7,645 bases of DNA from an uncultured Aliterella sp. (GTDB lineage Bacteria > Cyanobacteriota > Cyanobacteriia > Cyanobacteriales > Chroococcidiopsidaceae). This document shows, piece after piece, positions 1 through 6,335 of the stretch. Location of the stretch: positions 1-7,645 of the forward strand of contig CAJQOK010000593.1 in NCBI GenBank assembly GCA_905479905.1. The letters run 5' to 3'. The notes under the pieces were generated by a model that worked only from the letters and a program-made list of their open reading frames with translations, did no database searches and had not been told where the DNA came from. Within the stretch, counting starts at the first letter, position 1, and each line of letters opens with the position of its first letter. The position numbers and the translations under genes were made by a program.

Positions 1-385
1 CTAAGTAATCGTTCACAACACCTTGGTAGGGACGTTGGAACATTTCAAGCGCGATCGCAACCTTACTATTTTTCTTTTGTAATTCCCTAATAATCTCTAA
101 TTGCAGGCGATGATCTTCCGCGCTGTTGTGAGTTTCGCCTAAATAAACAACCTTAGCTAGTGCTAGCTGCTGGGATAGTTGCGATCGCCTAATCACCCGC
201 TTTTTGGAGTCTTTACATTCTTTAGAAGCAGCAATGTTGATAGAGGTAACTTGTGGTGGTAAAACGATTTGCGGACGACAATCTACTTTTTGTGTGTAAG
301 CAGGTAGAGTTACTAACCAAATAGCGATCATTGCACTAATCGCCAATAATGGCAGCAAAAACAGGCGCTTAGTAAACAGTTTCAT
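1..385 (-). CDS. ChaN-like (DUF399) haem-binding lipoprotein family protein, N-terminal part
   Basis: The frame is open from an ATG at 385 to the window edge, giving 128 codons of an incomplete protein. Residues 1-32 form a signal-peptide or membrane-anchor-like start: MKLFTKR followed by a long hydrophobic stretch ending near PAYTQ. After a polar linker comes a block with VVYLGETHNSAEDH, QLEIIRELQ and VAIALEMFQRPYQG. This is the characteristic first half of the ChaN/DUF399 fold (GE-x-H, then LEMF-Q). Family members are exported proteins, some shown to bind haem; an iron or haem role here is inference. The ATG lies inside the end of the upstream cupin gene (17-base overlap), with AAGGA only two bases before it, so translation is probably coupled. 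The C-terminal half, with any remaining ligand residues, lies outside the window. Confidence 0.8.
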   Translation of the reverse strand, partial: MKLFTKRLFLLPLLAISAMIAIWLVTLPAYTQKVDCRPQIVLPPQVTSINIAASKECKDSKKRVIRRSQLSQQLALAKVVYLGETHNSAEDHRLQLEIIRELQKKNSKVAIALEMFQRPYQGVVNDYL

Positions 386-728
386 CTTCCTTGCGCCAAG
401 CCGGATCGACAATACAAATAAACACTAGCGCCTCATCACCGCAGTTGTAGATAAATTGCTTTGCATCGGGGGGAATGTACACCGCATCCCCTGGTACAAG
501 GATTTGAACTTCTGAATCAATGTGCATTTCCCCTTTACCGCTCAAAATGTAGTAAACCTCCGATGTAGTTAAGGAATGCGGCTGAGAAGTTTTGCCTACA
601 GGTAGGGTTGCATGAGCCAAACTATAACCCAATGCGATCGCCTGTTTGTCGGGGTGTAGCAACTCCCGCAGCAAAGTATTATCCCCAGCCACAAATTCAT
701 CGCAATCACTCAGTTTTTGAATCAGCAT
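369..728 (-). CDS. Small single-domain cupin protein
   Basis: This is a 119-residue protein with one cupin barrel. Motif 1 runs from G45 to G64 (G45, H51, L53, E57, G64). Motif 2 runs from G80 to N95 (PGDAVYIPP, then Q91, N95). Canonical cupins bind a metal with His, His and Glu from motif 1 and His from motif 2. Here the second His is Leu53 and the motif 2 His is Gln91, so only H51 and E57 remain. It is therefore either a non-metal cupin or one with altered ligands. The tail CIVDPAWRKEDE resembles that of small stand-alone cupins I associate with cyanobacteria and archaea. No substrate can be assigned. Its ATG is 14 bases after the stop of the membrane protein upstream, and its end overlaps the ChaN-like start, so it is mid-operon. 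There is no clear Shine-Dalgarno site. Confidence 0.85.
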   Translation of the reverse strand: MLIQKLSDCDEFVAGDNTLLRELLHPDKQAIALGYSLAHATLPVGKTSQPHSLTTSEVYYILSGKGEMHIDSEVQILVPGDAVYIPPDAKQFIYNCGDEALVFICIVDPAWRKEDETVY

Positions 729-742
729 TTGACAATTACACT

Positions 743-1036
743 TTAGTAAAACATCGAATTAGTTTTTGACTGATAATCCATGCAGGAAACCGCATCTTCG
801 GTATTAGCGATTGAAGGTCGCACAGTGCATTTTAGGCGATAGTCATTAGTAAAAAACTGACAACCGGAGCAAGGAATCTGGTGCATTTTCTGCGTAATCG
901 CCGCGCCGTCTTGGATGGCGTTCCACAAACTCCAACAGAATAGAAAAGTTAAAGACCAAGCAGACAAAAAACAAATCGGCACAAGTATTGGCTGGACGAA
1001 ATGAATTAAAACTTGCAGTAGTTGAAACACAATCAT
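743..1036 (-). CDS. Conserved small membrane protein with a four-cysteine soluble tail
   Basis: This 97-residue protein has no function I can name. Residues 3-42 are almost wholly hydrophobic, enough for one long or two short membrane segments. The tail from about 50 onward is polar and carries four cysteines: C56-x2-C59, C70 and C85, in the contexts IPCSGCQFF, RLKCTVRP and AVSCMDY. Spacing and surroundings suggest a metal centre (zinc or iron-sulfur) or a redox disulfide at the membrane surface; that is inference. The wording of the tail looks like a conserved cyanobacterial family rather than a chance ORF. It lies 69 bases downstream of chlG and 14 bases before the cupin, in the same direction, so it is probably part of the chlG transcript. 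No strong ribosome binding site precedes the ATG. Confidence 0.75.
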   Translation of the reverse strand: MIVFQLLQVLIHFVQPILVPICFLSAWSLTFLFCWSLWNAIQDGAAITQKMHQIPCSGCQFFTNDYRLKCTVRPSIANTEDAVSCMDYQSKTNSMFY

Positions 1037-1105
1037 TTTTGGCAGGCTAACAACTTATTATTAGCCATGTTAATGTATTTCATCAGCTTAGTTAATCTAT
1101 CTGCC

Positions 1106-2173
1106 TTAAATTCCAGCATGACCCAACGCAATACCCGTAAGCAACATTCCCAAAACTAAGAAGGGTTGAGCGCTGGCTTGATACTTAACATCGTTGTTGA
1201 GAGGATCGGGAAGGAAATAAATCTTTTGGAAAACTATTTGCGGCACTATTAGCAGTAGAACGATCGCACCATAAACATTTTCATGCAAACTTAGCAAATA
1301 AGCACCAATTCCGGCTTGAAATAAGTCAATCATGACTACGCAAATCCAAGCTGCGGTGTTGACTCCAAACATAACCGGGAGAGACTGCAAACCAAATTGG
1401 CGATCGCCTTCTACACTTTTGAAGTCATTAACTACTGCAATTCCCAACCCCGCCATACTGTAAATGAGCGTCAAAACTACAATTGTCCAATTAAGTTCGC
1501 CAAATAAAGCATGACCCGTACACCAAGGTAAAGCAATATAACTCGCCCCCAAAGCATAACCGCTCAACCAACCGTTGCGCTTGAGTTGGAAGGGTGGAGC
1601 GCCATAAATATAGGCTAAAAATGAGCCGCCCAGCGCCAAAGCCGTAATTGTGGGAAACTGATGATCTGCCCATTTATCAAGGGTAAAAGCGATCGCAATT
1701 CCCGATAACAATAATGTCAAAATCTGAGTGACTACTTGCGGTGTCGTGATTGCACCCGATGGAATTGGACGATAGGGTTCGTTTACTGCGTCAATTTCGC
1801 GGTCAGAATAATCATTAACAGTTTGGGTATAACCAGCTAGTAATGGGCCAGCAAGCAACATACAAGTAGCGACTTTTAGCACATTTTCTAGCGACCAAGT
1901 AAAATTACCCGAAGACGCTGTACCGCATAGAACGCCCCAAATTAAAGGAATCCAGGTAATCGGCTTTGTTAGCTGTAAACGGATTTTCCAAAGGGATGTT
2001 TCACCGCTAGAAGCCCCTTTCATTCCCAGCATTTGCCGAGTTTTAGCAGAGCGGAGTCTTTCTAGAGGCGCATCGGTACTTGGCTTCACATCCAAAGGCG
2101 TTTTAGTTTCAGGTTCGAGAAATTCTAATTGCTCTGATTTAGCTTCAGGAGACGATTGAGTTTGTTCAGACAT
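1106..2173 (-). CDS. chlG: Chlorophyll synthase (chlorophyllide a prenyltransferase)
   Basis: ChlG is a thylakoid membrane enzyme that attaches the geranylgeranyl or phytyl diphosphate tail to chlorophyllide a, the last stage of chlorophyll synthesis. The 355-residue protein belongs to the UbiA prenyltransferase family. The first Asp-rich motif is N120-D121-x2-D124-x3-D128, within NDYSDREIDAVNEPYRPIPS; this extended form is typical of chlorophyll and bacteriochlorophyll synthases. The second is N249-D250-x6-D257 (NDFKSVEGDRQFGLQSLPV). About eight to nine hydrophobic segments fill residues 70-355, and a hydrophilic 60-residue N-terminus precedes them. Length and motifs are intact. It lies 120 bases downstream of get3d and leads into the Cys4 membrane protein, all on one strand. 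The ATG at 2173 has no strong Shine-Dalgarno site; it gives the expected N-terminal extension. Confidence 0.96.
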   Translation of the reverse strand: MSEQTQSSPEAKSEQLEFLEPETKTPLDVKPSTDAPLERLRSAKTRQMLGMKGASSGETSLWKIRLQLTKPITWIPLIWGVLCGTASSGNFTWSLENVLKVATCMLLAGPLLAGYTQTVNDYSDREIDAVNEPYRPIPSGAITTPQVVTQILTLLLSGIAIAFTLDKWADHQFPTITALALGGSFLAYIYGAPPFQLKRNGWLSGYALGASYIALPWCTGHALFGELNWTIVVLTLIYSMAGLGIAVVNDFKSVEGDRQFGLQSLPVMFGVNTAAWICVVMIDLFQAGIGAYLLSLHENVYGAIVLLLIVPQIVFQKIYFLPDPLNNDVKYQASAQPFLVLGMLLTGIALGHAGI

Positions 2174-2293
2174 GATTTTTTAAGTAAATTTATAGCCTGC
2201 ACTTGTTGGTACAGGCGATCGCCTAATTTAATAGTAGTAGCGCAACTATTAGTCTGGGGCAGAGCCTAAGTTTCTACCCCTATATTGCTCTAA
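2174..2293. other. get3d-chlG intergenic region with three inverted repeats
   Basis: The 120 bases between the get3d stop and the chlG start hold three small inverted repeats. TAATAGT/ACTATTA (2229-2251) has a perfect 7-base stem and a 9-base loop. GGGG/CCCC (2256-2280) has an imperfect inner extension (AGA with TCT). AGGCGATCGCCT (2213-2224) is a perfect palindrome containing a HIP1 site. None is followed by a T-run on the minus strand, so I do not call a Rho-independent terminator. They could be attenuation or RNA-processing structures between get3d and chlG, or the region may carry a separate chlG promoter. No convincing -35/-10 pair could be picked out. Confidence 0.4.
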
Positions 2294-3385
2294 TCAAAAC
2301 GAAATTATCAAGTAACCTTGCTGAAACTTCGCCCCGCTTACCGTTCTCCCACTCAAACCTGGCGGTAAAAATATATTACGCCGTTGATCGCCAGCTTCGA
2401 TTGTTACTTCTGGCCCAGACTGGGTAAGTTTTACCTGTTTTTTATCAAATCCCGGCAAAAATAGCTTTACTTGACGATTTGCGACATCAAACTCAATAGG
2501 CTTCGGAACGTCTGGTGTTTGCGTAAAATCAGGCAAGGCATCCATTAACGGTTGCCAACTACCTACTGGAGTAGTTGGAATAGTGCTAATAGTTAAAGGA
2601 TCAAATTCCTCGGTTGTAGGTGTATCAGCAGTTTGATTGAATATTACACCCCCAACGTTTAACCCAACTTGTTGAGCGCTACCCCATAAATAAGTAGCCG
2701 TTGCGATCGCCATTGGATTATCTGTCGTAACTAAGTAAGCAATCAATCGTTTGGGATCGGCTAAAGCAGCTTTACCTTGTTCTAAAATATTGGTAGCTTG
2801 GCTAGTAGGTGCGGCGAAATTATCCCCCGTCCAACTGACATTAAGCACCGTCGCAATTAAAGGCTGAATAAAAGGCGAAATAGTTTTAACTAAATCAGAT
2901 TCCGTAATCAACTTACCAAAGCGACGACTGTACCAGCTAAGACTTTCTGGCATTCCCAACATTCGCAGCGTTGTAGTATCGCCACTGCCATCGTAAACGA
3001 TCGCATCATACTTTCCACTAGCATCAAACTCTCGCAGAGCGTTGAGTTCTAAAGCTTTATCCATTCCTGGCAATACTACCAATTCTTGCCCGTAAACGTC
3101 TTTAATAACTGGTGTCCGCAAGTATTGCGCTTCTAGCTTTTTTACTTCGTCCCAATTGCGTTCTAACAGCGCTGAGGCTTTGAATTGCACCGCGTCGAGG
3201 TTGGGGGCGATTTGTTGTACTTCGTGCGTTACCGAGGTTTCTATCAGCAGATCCAGAGCAAAACCAGTGTCTTGCAGCGCCAAAAGTACGCGCTTGCCTT
3301 GGCTTGCTAATTTTTTTGCCGCAGCGATCGCTATTGTAGTGCGACCACTGCCGCCTTTACCCAAAAAGGTTAATATCAGTGACAT
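2294..3385 (-). CDS. get3d: Get3d-type ArsA/Get3 family ATPase with C-terminal alpha-crystallin domain
   Basis: This 363-residue P-loop ATPase of the SIMIBI ArsA/Get3 group is fused to a C-terminal HSP20-like (ArsA_HSP20) domain at about residues 296-363 (start PIEFDVANRQVKLFLPGF, end GYLIISF). That architecture matches Get3d, a Get3 branch of cyanobacteria and plastids. Get3 relatives bind hydrophobic tails of membrane proteins; the client of Get3d is not established. Residues 9-17 (GKGGSGRTT) form the deviant Walker A: signature lysine K10 is present, but the second P-loop lysine is Arg15. The switch II region is D132-GSG-D136-TTTLR, without the proline of the usual DTxPTGH. The protein has no cysteine at all, so it cannot form the CxxC zinc dimer site of eukaryotic Get3. 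It sits between petP and chlG on the same strand. No clear Shine-Dalgarno site precedes the ATG. Confidence 0.88.
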   Translation of the reverse strand: MSLILTFLGKGGSGRTTIAIAAAKKLASQGKRVLLALQDTGFALDLLIETSVTHEVQQIAPNLDAVQFKASALLERNWDEVKKLEAQYLRTPVIKDVYGQELVVLPGMDKALELNALREFDASGKYDAIVYDGSGDTTTLRMLGMPESLSWYSRRFGKLITESDLVKTISPFIQPLIATVLNVSWTGDNFAAPTSQATNILEQGKAALADPKRLIAYLVTTDNPMAIATATYLWGSAQQVGLNVGGVIFNQTADTPTTEEFDPLTISTIPTTPVGSWQPLMDALPDFTQTPDVPKPIEFDVANRQVKLFLPGFDKKQVKLTQSGPEVTIEAGDQRRNIFLPPGLSGRTVSGAKFQQGYLIISF

Positions 3386-3480
3386 TGTAGTTTTTCAATG
3401 GTTAAGTCTATTTAAAAGGGTAATTCTTCAACGGATAGTTAGGGCTACCTACCAAGAGATATCCCCAACGATCGCAATTT

Positions 3481-3672
3481 TCAAACCGCTTTGAGTTCGT
3501 CTTCAAAAAACCAGGTAGCAAATTCGTCTTCAAACTGAACGACTACACCTAGATTCATCCCATCTAGAACTTTAAAGCCTTTAACTGTCCCCACTGCCCC
3601 TAATCGTTTAACAACTGTCGCTGGTACGCGATCTCTTAGACGGCAAACTTTTACTTGTTGTCCTATTTCCAT
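3481..3672 (-). CDS. petP: PetP-like cytochrome b6f subunit (DUF2862, SH3-like fold)
   Basis: This 63-residue protein starts MEIGQQVKVCRLRDRVPATV and ends VQFEDEFATWFFEDELKAV. The pattern MEIGQ-VKV-RLRDRV, then G-VG-V-GFK, a variable loop and ATWFFEDE is the DUF2862 signature. That family includes PetP (Ssr2998 of Synechocystis), a small peripheral cytoplasmic-side subunit of cyanobacterial cytochrome b6f linked to cyclic electron flow. Length and ends are as expected, with no membrane segment. It is the first gene of the minus-strand run, 95 bases ahead of get3d. The 127 bases between its ATG and the plus-strand permease remnant must hold its promoter, but no clear -35/-10 boxes were identified. 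Some cyanobacteria have several DUF2862 proteins, so this copy could be a paralog rather than the b6f subunit itself. Confidence 0.85.
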   Translation of the reverse strand: MEIGQQVKVCRLRDRVPATVVKRLGAVGTVKGFKVLDGMNLGVVVQFEDEFATWFFEDELKAV

Positions 3673-3799
3673 GCCAACTTAAAATAATGTAATAAACCCA
3701 GACTCAGTTTAGCGGAATCTGTCACCGAGAAGGAGTACAGGTTTAATCTAAATCTGGCAAACAAGGGTACGATTTCTTGAGAGATGGAAAAAACCGTGA

Positions 3800-4125
3800 A
3801 TGAAAAAAGTTTTGCTTAAAACGCGATCGCTACCTATAATCAAACCCTGGCAAACAAAGTTTAATCTGCTAAGAACTTTAGTCAGGCGCGATTTAGAAGC
3901 ACGATACCAAGGTTCAGTTTTAGGTAACTTATGGCTTTTACTCAACCAAATTTCGCAATTATTAATTTATACCTATGTCTTTGCGATCGCGCAAGCAGGT
4001 AAAGCTAAGTTTAAAAGCAGTACCAGCAAATAACATCACCTTTGGCTTATGGCTATTTGCTACCTTGGATTGCCTTTATAGGTGGCTTAACTCAAGCCAC
4101 TACCTCAACCTCATTACCAGGATAA
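3800..4125 (+). pseudogene. Broken ABC-2 polysaccharide export permease (Wzm-like), N-terminal third with two frameshifts
   Basis: From the ATG at 3800 the frame reads into a typical exporter-permease start: NLLRTLVRRDLEARYQGSVL, then GNLWLLLNQISQLLIYTYVF. It stops at 4031-4033 after only 77 codons. The homology continues in the next frame from about 4023 (PANNITFGLWLFA) and moves again to the third frame at about 4060 (LPWIAFIGGLTQATT), which stops at 4123-4125. Each step is a +1 shift, as from a one-base insertion or two-base deletion. After about 4105 the rest of the roughly 270-residue family protein is missing. Two frameshifts plus loss of two thirds of the gene make a pseudogene far more likely than a sequencing error. 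A HIP1 octamer at 3983-3990 lies in the coding part (VFAIAQAG). It is paralogous to the intact permease at 6336-7196. Confidence 0.8.
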
Positions 4126-4220
4126 CAAGCAATTTCCCCTGATATACCCAAATCAGAAAAGTAATCTATTTGAAAGATCAGAAGATATTTAATAGTAAAA
4201 CCAACTTGCAGAATCTTCAT
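4092..4220 (-). pseudogene. Short ORF coupled to the epimerase by TAATG; possible stump of a lost polysaccharide gene
   Basis: An ATG at 4220-4218 shares its A with the epimerase stop codon (TAATG), the classic arrangement of coupled genes. It opens a frame of 42 codons ending in TGA at 4094-4092. The start, MKILQVGFT, resembles the first beta-strand of GT-B glycosyltransferases, which often follow nucleotide-sugar enzymes. The rest (YFSDLGISGEIACYPGNEVE and a short end) I do not recognise. The ORF runs antisense into the tail of the broken permease, so a gene once began here and was cut off by the rearrangement that joined the two remnants. The alternative is a real small protein. Function unknown. 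Confidence 0.4.
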
Positions 4221-5230
4221 TACACTTTGTAGTAGTCTTTATACCAAGCTACAAAACGTTCAATCCCTGTTTCAATAGAAGTAATTGGTTTAAACCCTAC
4301 ATCCTTATATAAATCGTCTATATCTGCATAAGTTGCAGGAACATCACCTAATTGCATTGGTAGCATATTTTTTTTAGCTTCTTTGCCAAGACAATTTTCT
4401 AACACTTTAATAAAATACATTAACTCTACAAGCTGATTGTTGCCAATATTATATATTTTATAAGGAGCATTGCTACTACTAGGGTCTGGCGTGTCTCCCG
4501 ACCATTGGGGATTAGGTGATGGTAATTTATCCATGACCTTAACAATCCCTGCTACGATGTCATCAACATAGGTAAAATCTCGTTGCATTTTCCCTTGATT
4601 AAACACATCAATTGGCTGTCCTGCCAAAATAGCCTTGGTAAACATAAAAAGTGCCATATCCGGTCTTCCCCAAGGACCATAAACAGTAAAAAAGCGCAAT
4701 CCTGTAGTTGGCAATTTATACAAATGGCTGTAACTATGTGCTAACAATTCATTAGCTTTTTTAGTAGCAGCATACAAGCTAATAGGATGATCTACATTAT
4801 CATGAGTTGAAAACGGCATTTTAGTATTAGCACCATAAACAGAGCTAGAGGACGCAAATACTAAATGGTTGACCTTTGAATGACGACAGCCTTCTAAAAT
4901 ATTGGTAAAACCTACTACATTACTATCTATGTAAGCATGAGGATTTTTTATAGAATACCGTACCCCAGCCTGGGCAGCTAAATTAACAACTATATCAAAT
5001 TTTGTTTCAGCAAATAATTTAGTCATTTCTTCACGATTAGCTAAACTGGTTTGATAAAAATGAAAATTTGGCTGTTTTTGTAATTGTTCTAATCTAGCTA
5101 ACTTTAAATTTACATCGTAGTAGTTATTAAGATCGTCAACACCAAAAACCTGGTCATCTTTTTCGAGTAAATGTTTGCATAAATGAAAGCCAATAAAACC
5201 CGCCGCACCAGTTACTAAAATGTTCCTCAT
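4220..5230 (-). CDS. NAD-dependent epimerase, UDP-glucuronate 4-epimerase type
   Basis: This 336-residue extended short-chain dehydrogenase/reductase is intact. Its Rossmann NAD site is GAAGFIG at residues 8-14. The catalytic set is a serine in the S127-S130 run, Y153 and K157 ([11 protein letters not shown]). The segments [23 protein letters not shown] and [12 protein letters not shown], then [11 protein letters not shown], are those of the CapI/GAE group. That group interconverts UDP-glucuronate and UDP-galacturonate for capsule, LPS or exopolysaccharide. A UDP-N-acetylhexosamine relative (WbpP/TviC type) is less likely from the wording. It is cytoplasmic. Upstream, 7 bases away, is the end of a chimeric pseudogene; downstream a short ORF is coupled by TAATG. 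It is the only complete gene in a decayed stretch, so its expression is uncertain. It is AT-rich and has no HIP1 site, unlike genes to its left. No Shine-Dalgarno site is seen. Confidence 0.9.
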   Translation of the reverse strand: MRNILVTGAAGFIGFHLCKHLLEKDDQVFGVDDLNNYYDVNLKLARLEQLQKQPNFHFYQTSLANREEMTKLFAETKFDIVVNLAAQAGVRYSIKNPHAYIDSNVVGFTNILEGCRHSKVNHLVFASSSSVYGANTKMPFSTHDNVDHPISLYAATKKANELLAHSYSHLYKLPTTGLRFFTVYGPWGRPDMALFMFTKAILAGQPIDVFNQGKMQRDFTYVDDIVAGIVKVMDKLPSPNPQWSGDTPDPSSSNAPYKIYNIGNNQLVELMYFIKVLENCLGKEAKKNMLPMQLGDVPATYADIDDLYKDVGFKPITSIETGIERFVAWYKDYYKV

Positions 5231-5237
5231 AGTTTTA

Positions 5238-5567
5238 TTATACTGGTTGTAAAATTACTGAAAAGCTATATAAAATCAATTCTTCATCAGACATAGCAAT
5301 AAATTTTTTAAACAATTGCGGTTTGGCTGTTGGTACATCCCACTGCCCAATTTGAACTACTTCCGTTGCAAAACCTGCTTTTCTAAACAGTTCTAAAAAT
5401 TGTGAGTATCTTAGCCTATTAGTATAAAATCCAGAATTAGCCATAAAATTAGACTCCCAAATATTCTGAGAAAATCTCAAGCTATTTAGTTCACCTAAAC
5501 TATTCACTAATGGAGTTAAATGAGAACAAATACCATTTAGTATAATTATTCCCCGTAGTTCTTGATT
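5238..5567 (-). pseudogene. C-terminal fragment of a class I SAM-dependent methyltransferase
   Basis: From about residue 24 of the ATG-initiated frame (start 5633), the sequence matches the C-terminal half of methyltransferases common in polysaccharide clusters. Key blocks are LNGICSHLTPLV, GELNSLRFSQNIWESNFM, GFYTNRLRYSQFLELF and KAGF, ending near ILQPV. The N-terminal Rossmann half with the SAM-binding GxGxG motif is absent; in its place is a nucleotide-sugar dehydrogenase fragment in the same frame. Without the cofactor site the product cannot be an active methyltransferase. The end is natural and lies 7 bases before the epimerase ATG, so the original gene probably preceded the epimerase in one operon. 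The 131-codon frame from 5633 is open, so a chimeric protein might still be made. A HIP1 site at 5604-5611 lies in the dehydrogenase part of the frame. Confidence 0.75.
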
Positions 5568-5795
5568 AGCAGCGAATAATACATCGTGAGTGCGAATACC
5601 TAAGCGATCGCATATTAAAGAAAGTTTGTTCATTAAAGTAATACTTAAGTCTTGCTGCGTGTTTTCAATAACTTTGGCAGTTTCTGCTACTTTAATCGAT
5701 GTAGCTTAATAAACTCCGACATCAATAATAGTATTATAAACTCTACTAATTTATAAACTCTCTCGATCTTCCCCAGCTACTACTTTAATAATTTT
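5568..5795 (-). pseudogene. Internal fragment of a nucleotide-sugar (UDP-sugar) dehydrogenase, WbpA/TviB-like
   Basis: In the minus-strand frame that continues into the methyltransferase fragment, bases 5795 to about 5570 encode KIIKVVAGEDRESL, then [30 protein letters not shown] and LMNKLSLICDRLGIRTHDVL. This matches the central hinge helix of UDP-glucose/UDP-HexNAc 6-dehydrogenases (usual wording [24 protein letters not shown]). In-frame TAA stops lie at 5753-5751 and 5708-5706. The NAD-binding N-terminus and the catalytic cysteine block (GHCIGVDPYY type) are both missing. It is therefore a dead internal piece. The family makes UDP-uronic acids, the substrates an epimerase like its neighbour would use, so this cluster probably once made a uronic-acid polysaccharide. 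Confidence 0.75.
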
Positions 5796-5815
5796 TGCAC
5801 TGCAATTATCCTGGT

Positions 5816-5971
5816 TTATTCCCAAAGCTTGGCAAACTTGTGTCGTTGGCGATACCATCGCTGGGTTTCTTTTCAGACAATGCCATTTATCTGTTCTAGG
5901 CGTTGTGTTTTGTCTTTGCCGATGTGATGCGGCATATCAGACGAAAAGAATCCCTTATATCCAACTAAGTC
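5816..5971 (-). mobile_element. Decayed IS1-like transposase remnant (C-terminal catalytic part)
   Basis: One minus-strand frame reads KDLVGYKGFFSSDMP, HHIGKDKTQRLEQINGIV, a TGA stop at 5875-5873, then KETQRWYRQRHKFAKLWE and a TAA at 5818-5816. The order D-x3-Y, H-x-GK-x2-TQ-x2-E-x2-N is the end of IS1-family transposases (second Asp and Glu of the DDE triad). A relative I remember from cyanobacteria reads ...NGIVRQQTGRWHRRQNKFGKLWEQTK. On that basis the two stops correspond to Arg (CGA to TGA) and Gln (CAA to TAA), both single C-to-T changes. The frame stays coherent upstream only to a TAG at 5989-5987; beyond that the similarity is lost. No terminal inverted repeats or target duplication could be identified. 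Its end lies only 20 bases from the dehydrogenase fragment. Family placement is from memory. Confidence 0.55.
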
Positions 5972-6335
5972 CTTACTATTCCACTGCTATGTTTTATCTT
6001 GCCCAAACCAGTTGCGCTTGACTTGCTGGGCGAATAATGCTGACGACCGTATTTTAAGCAAGCCTAGTTGTCTGATTAATTCCGCGCAAAAAAACTACTG
6101 CACTGACTTTGTTTTGGCAGCACTTGTCAAATTTGCTCTAAACTTACAAGACGACGATTGAAACTGCTATACAATTTACCTTAACTAAGCCCAATCATGC
6201 AAATATCTAGAGCTTCAACTAATTTATGGTACTATTGCCATGATAATTTCGAGTTGTTTTGCTAGTAGCCGTCTTTTTAGGATAAAAGTTTTATATAAGA
6301 ATAAGCTTCATTGCCAAAAAGTAAATAAATAATTA
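5972..6335. other. Non-coding, degraded stretch before the exporter operon
   Basis: About 360 AT-rich bases have stops in all frames on both strands and no ORF worth naming. The part next to the transposase remnant (to about 6086) keeps one open minus-strand frame (AELIRQLGLLKIRS and ALFAQQVKRNWFGQDKT). It may be more decayed mobile-element sequence, but I cannot match it. The right-hand end must contain the promoter of the plus-strand exporter genes. TATATAAG near 6292-6299 could be a -10 element, but no convincing -35 box lies at the right distance, so no promoter is called. Confidence 0.5.

Noticed and set aside
1491..1673. Minus-strand open frame of 60 codons within chlG
   Set aside because: It is a different frame of the same strand inside the conserved chlG sequence, with no domain.
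2229..2280. Hairpins after get3d as a Rho-independent terminator
   Set aside because: The stems are short or imperfect and no T-run follows on the minus strand.
3156..3494. Plus-strand open frame of 112 codons
   Set aside because: It lies antisense to the start of get3d, with low-complexity Ser/Ala-rich wording and no recognisable domain; a shadow of the real gene.
3673..3799. Divergent promoter region between petP and the broken permease
   Set aside because: A promoter for petP must lie here, but no -35/-10 pair with proper spacing was convincing enough to place.
3741..3867. Short repeats CTGGCAAACAA (3754 and 3847) and GTTTAATCT (3741 and 3859)
   Set aside because: Only 9-11 bases each, two copies, in opposite order; could be chance and do not form a recognised element or CRISPR unit.
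3748..3945. Minus-strand open frame of 65 codons opposite the broken permease
   Set aside because: The opposite strand carries clear permease homology over the same bases, and the translated product has no recognisable features.
4126..4219. Terminator between the convergent permease remnant and epimerase
   Set aside because: No stable hairpin with a T-run was found; the stretch is better explained by the short coupled ORF.
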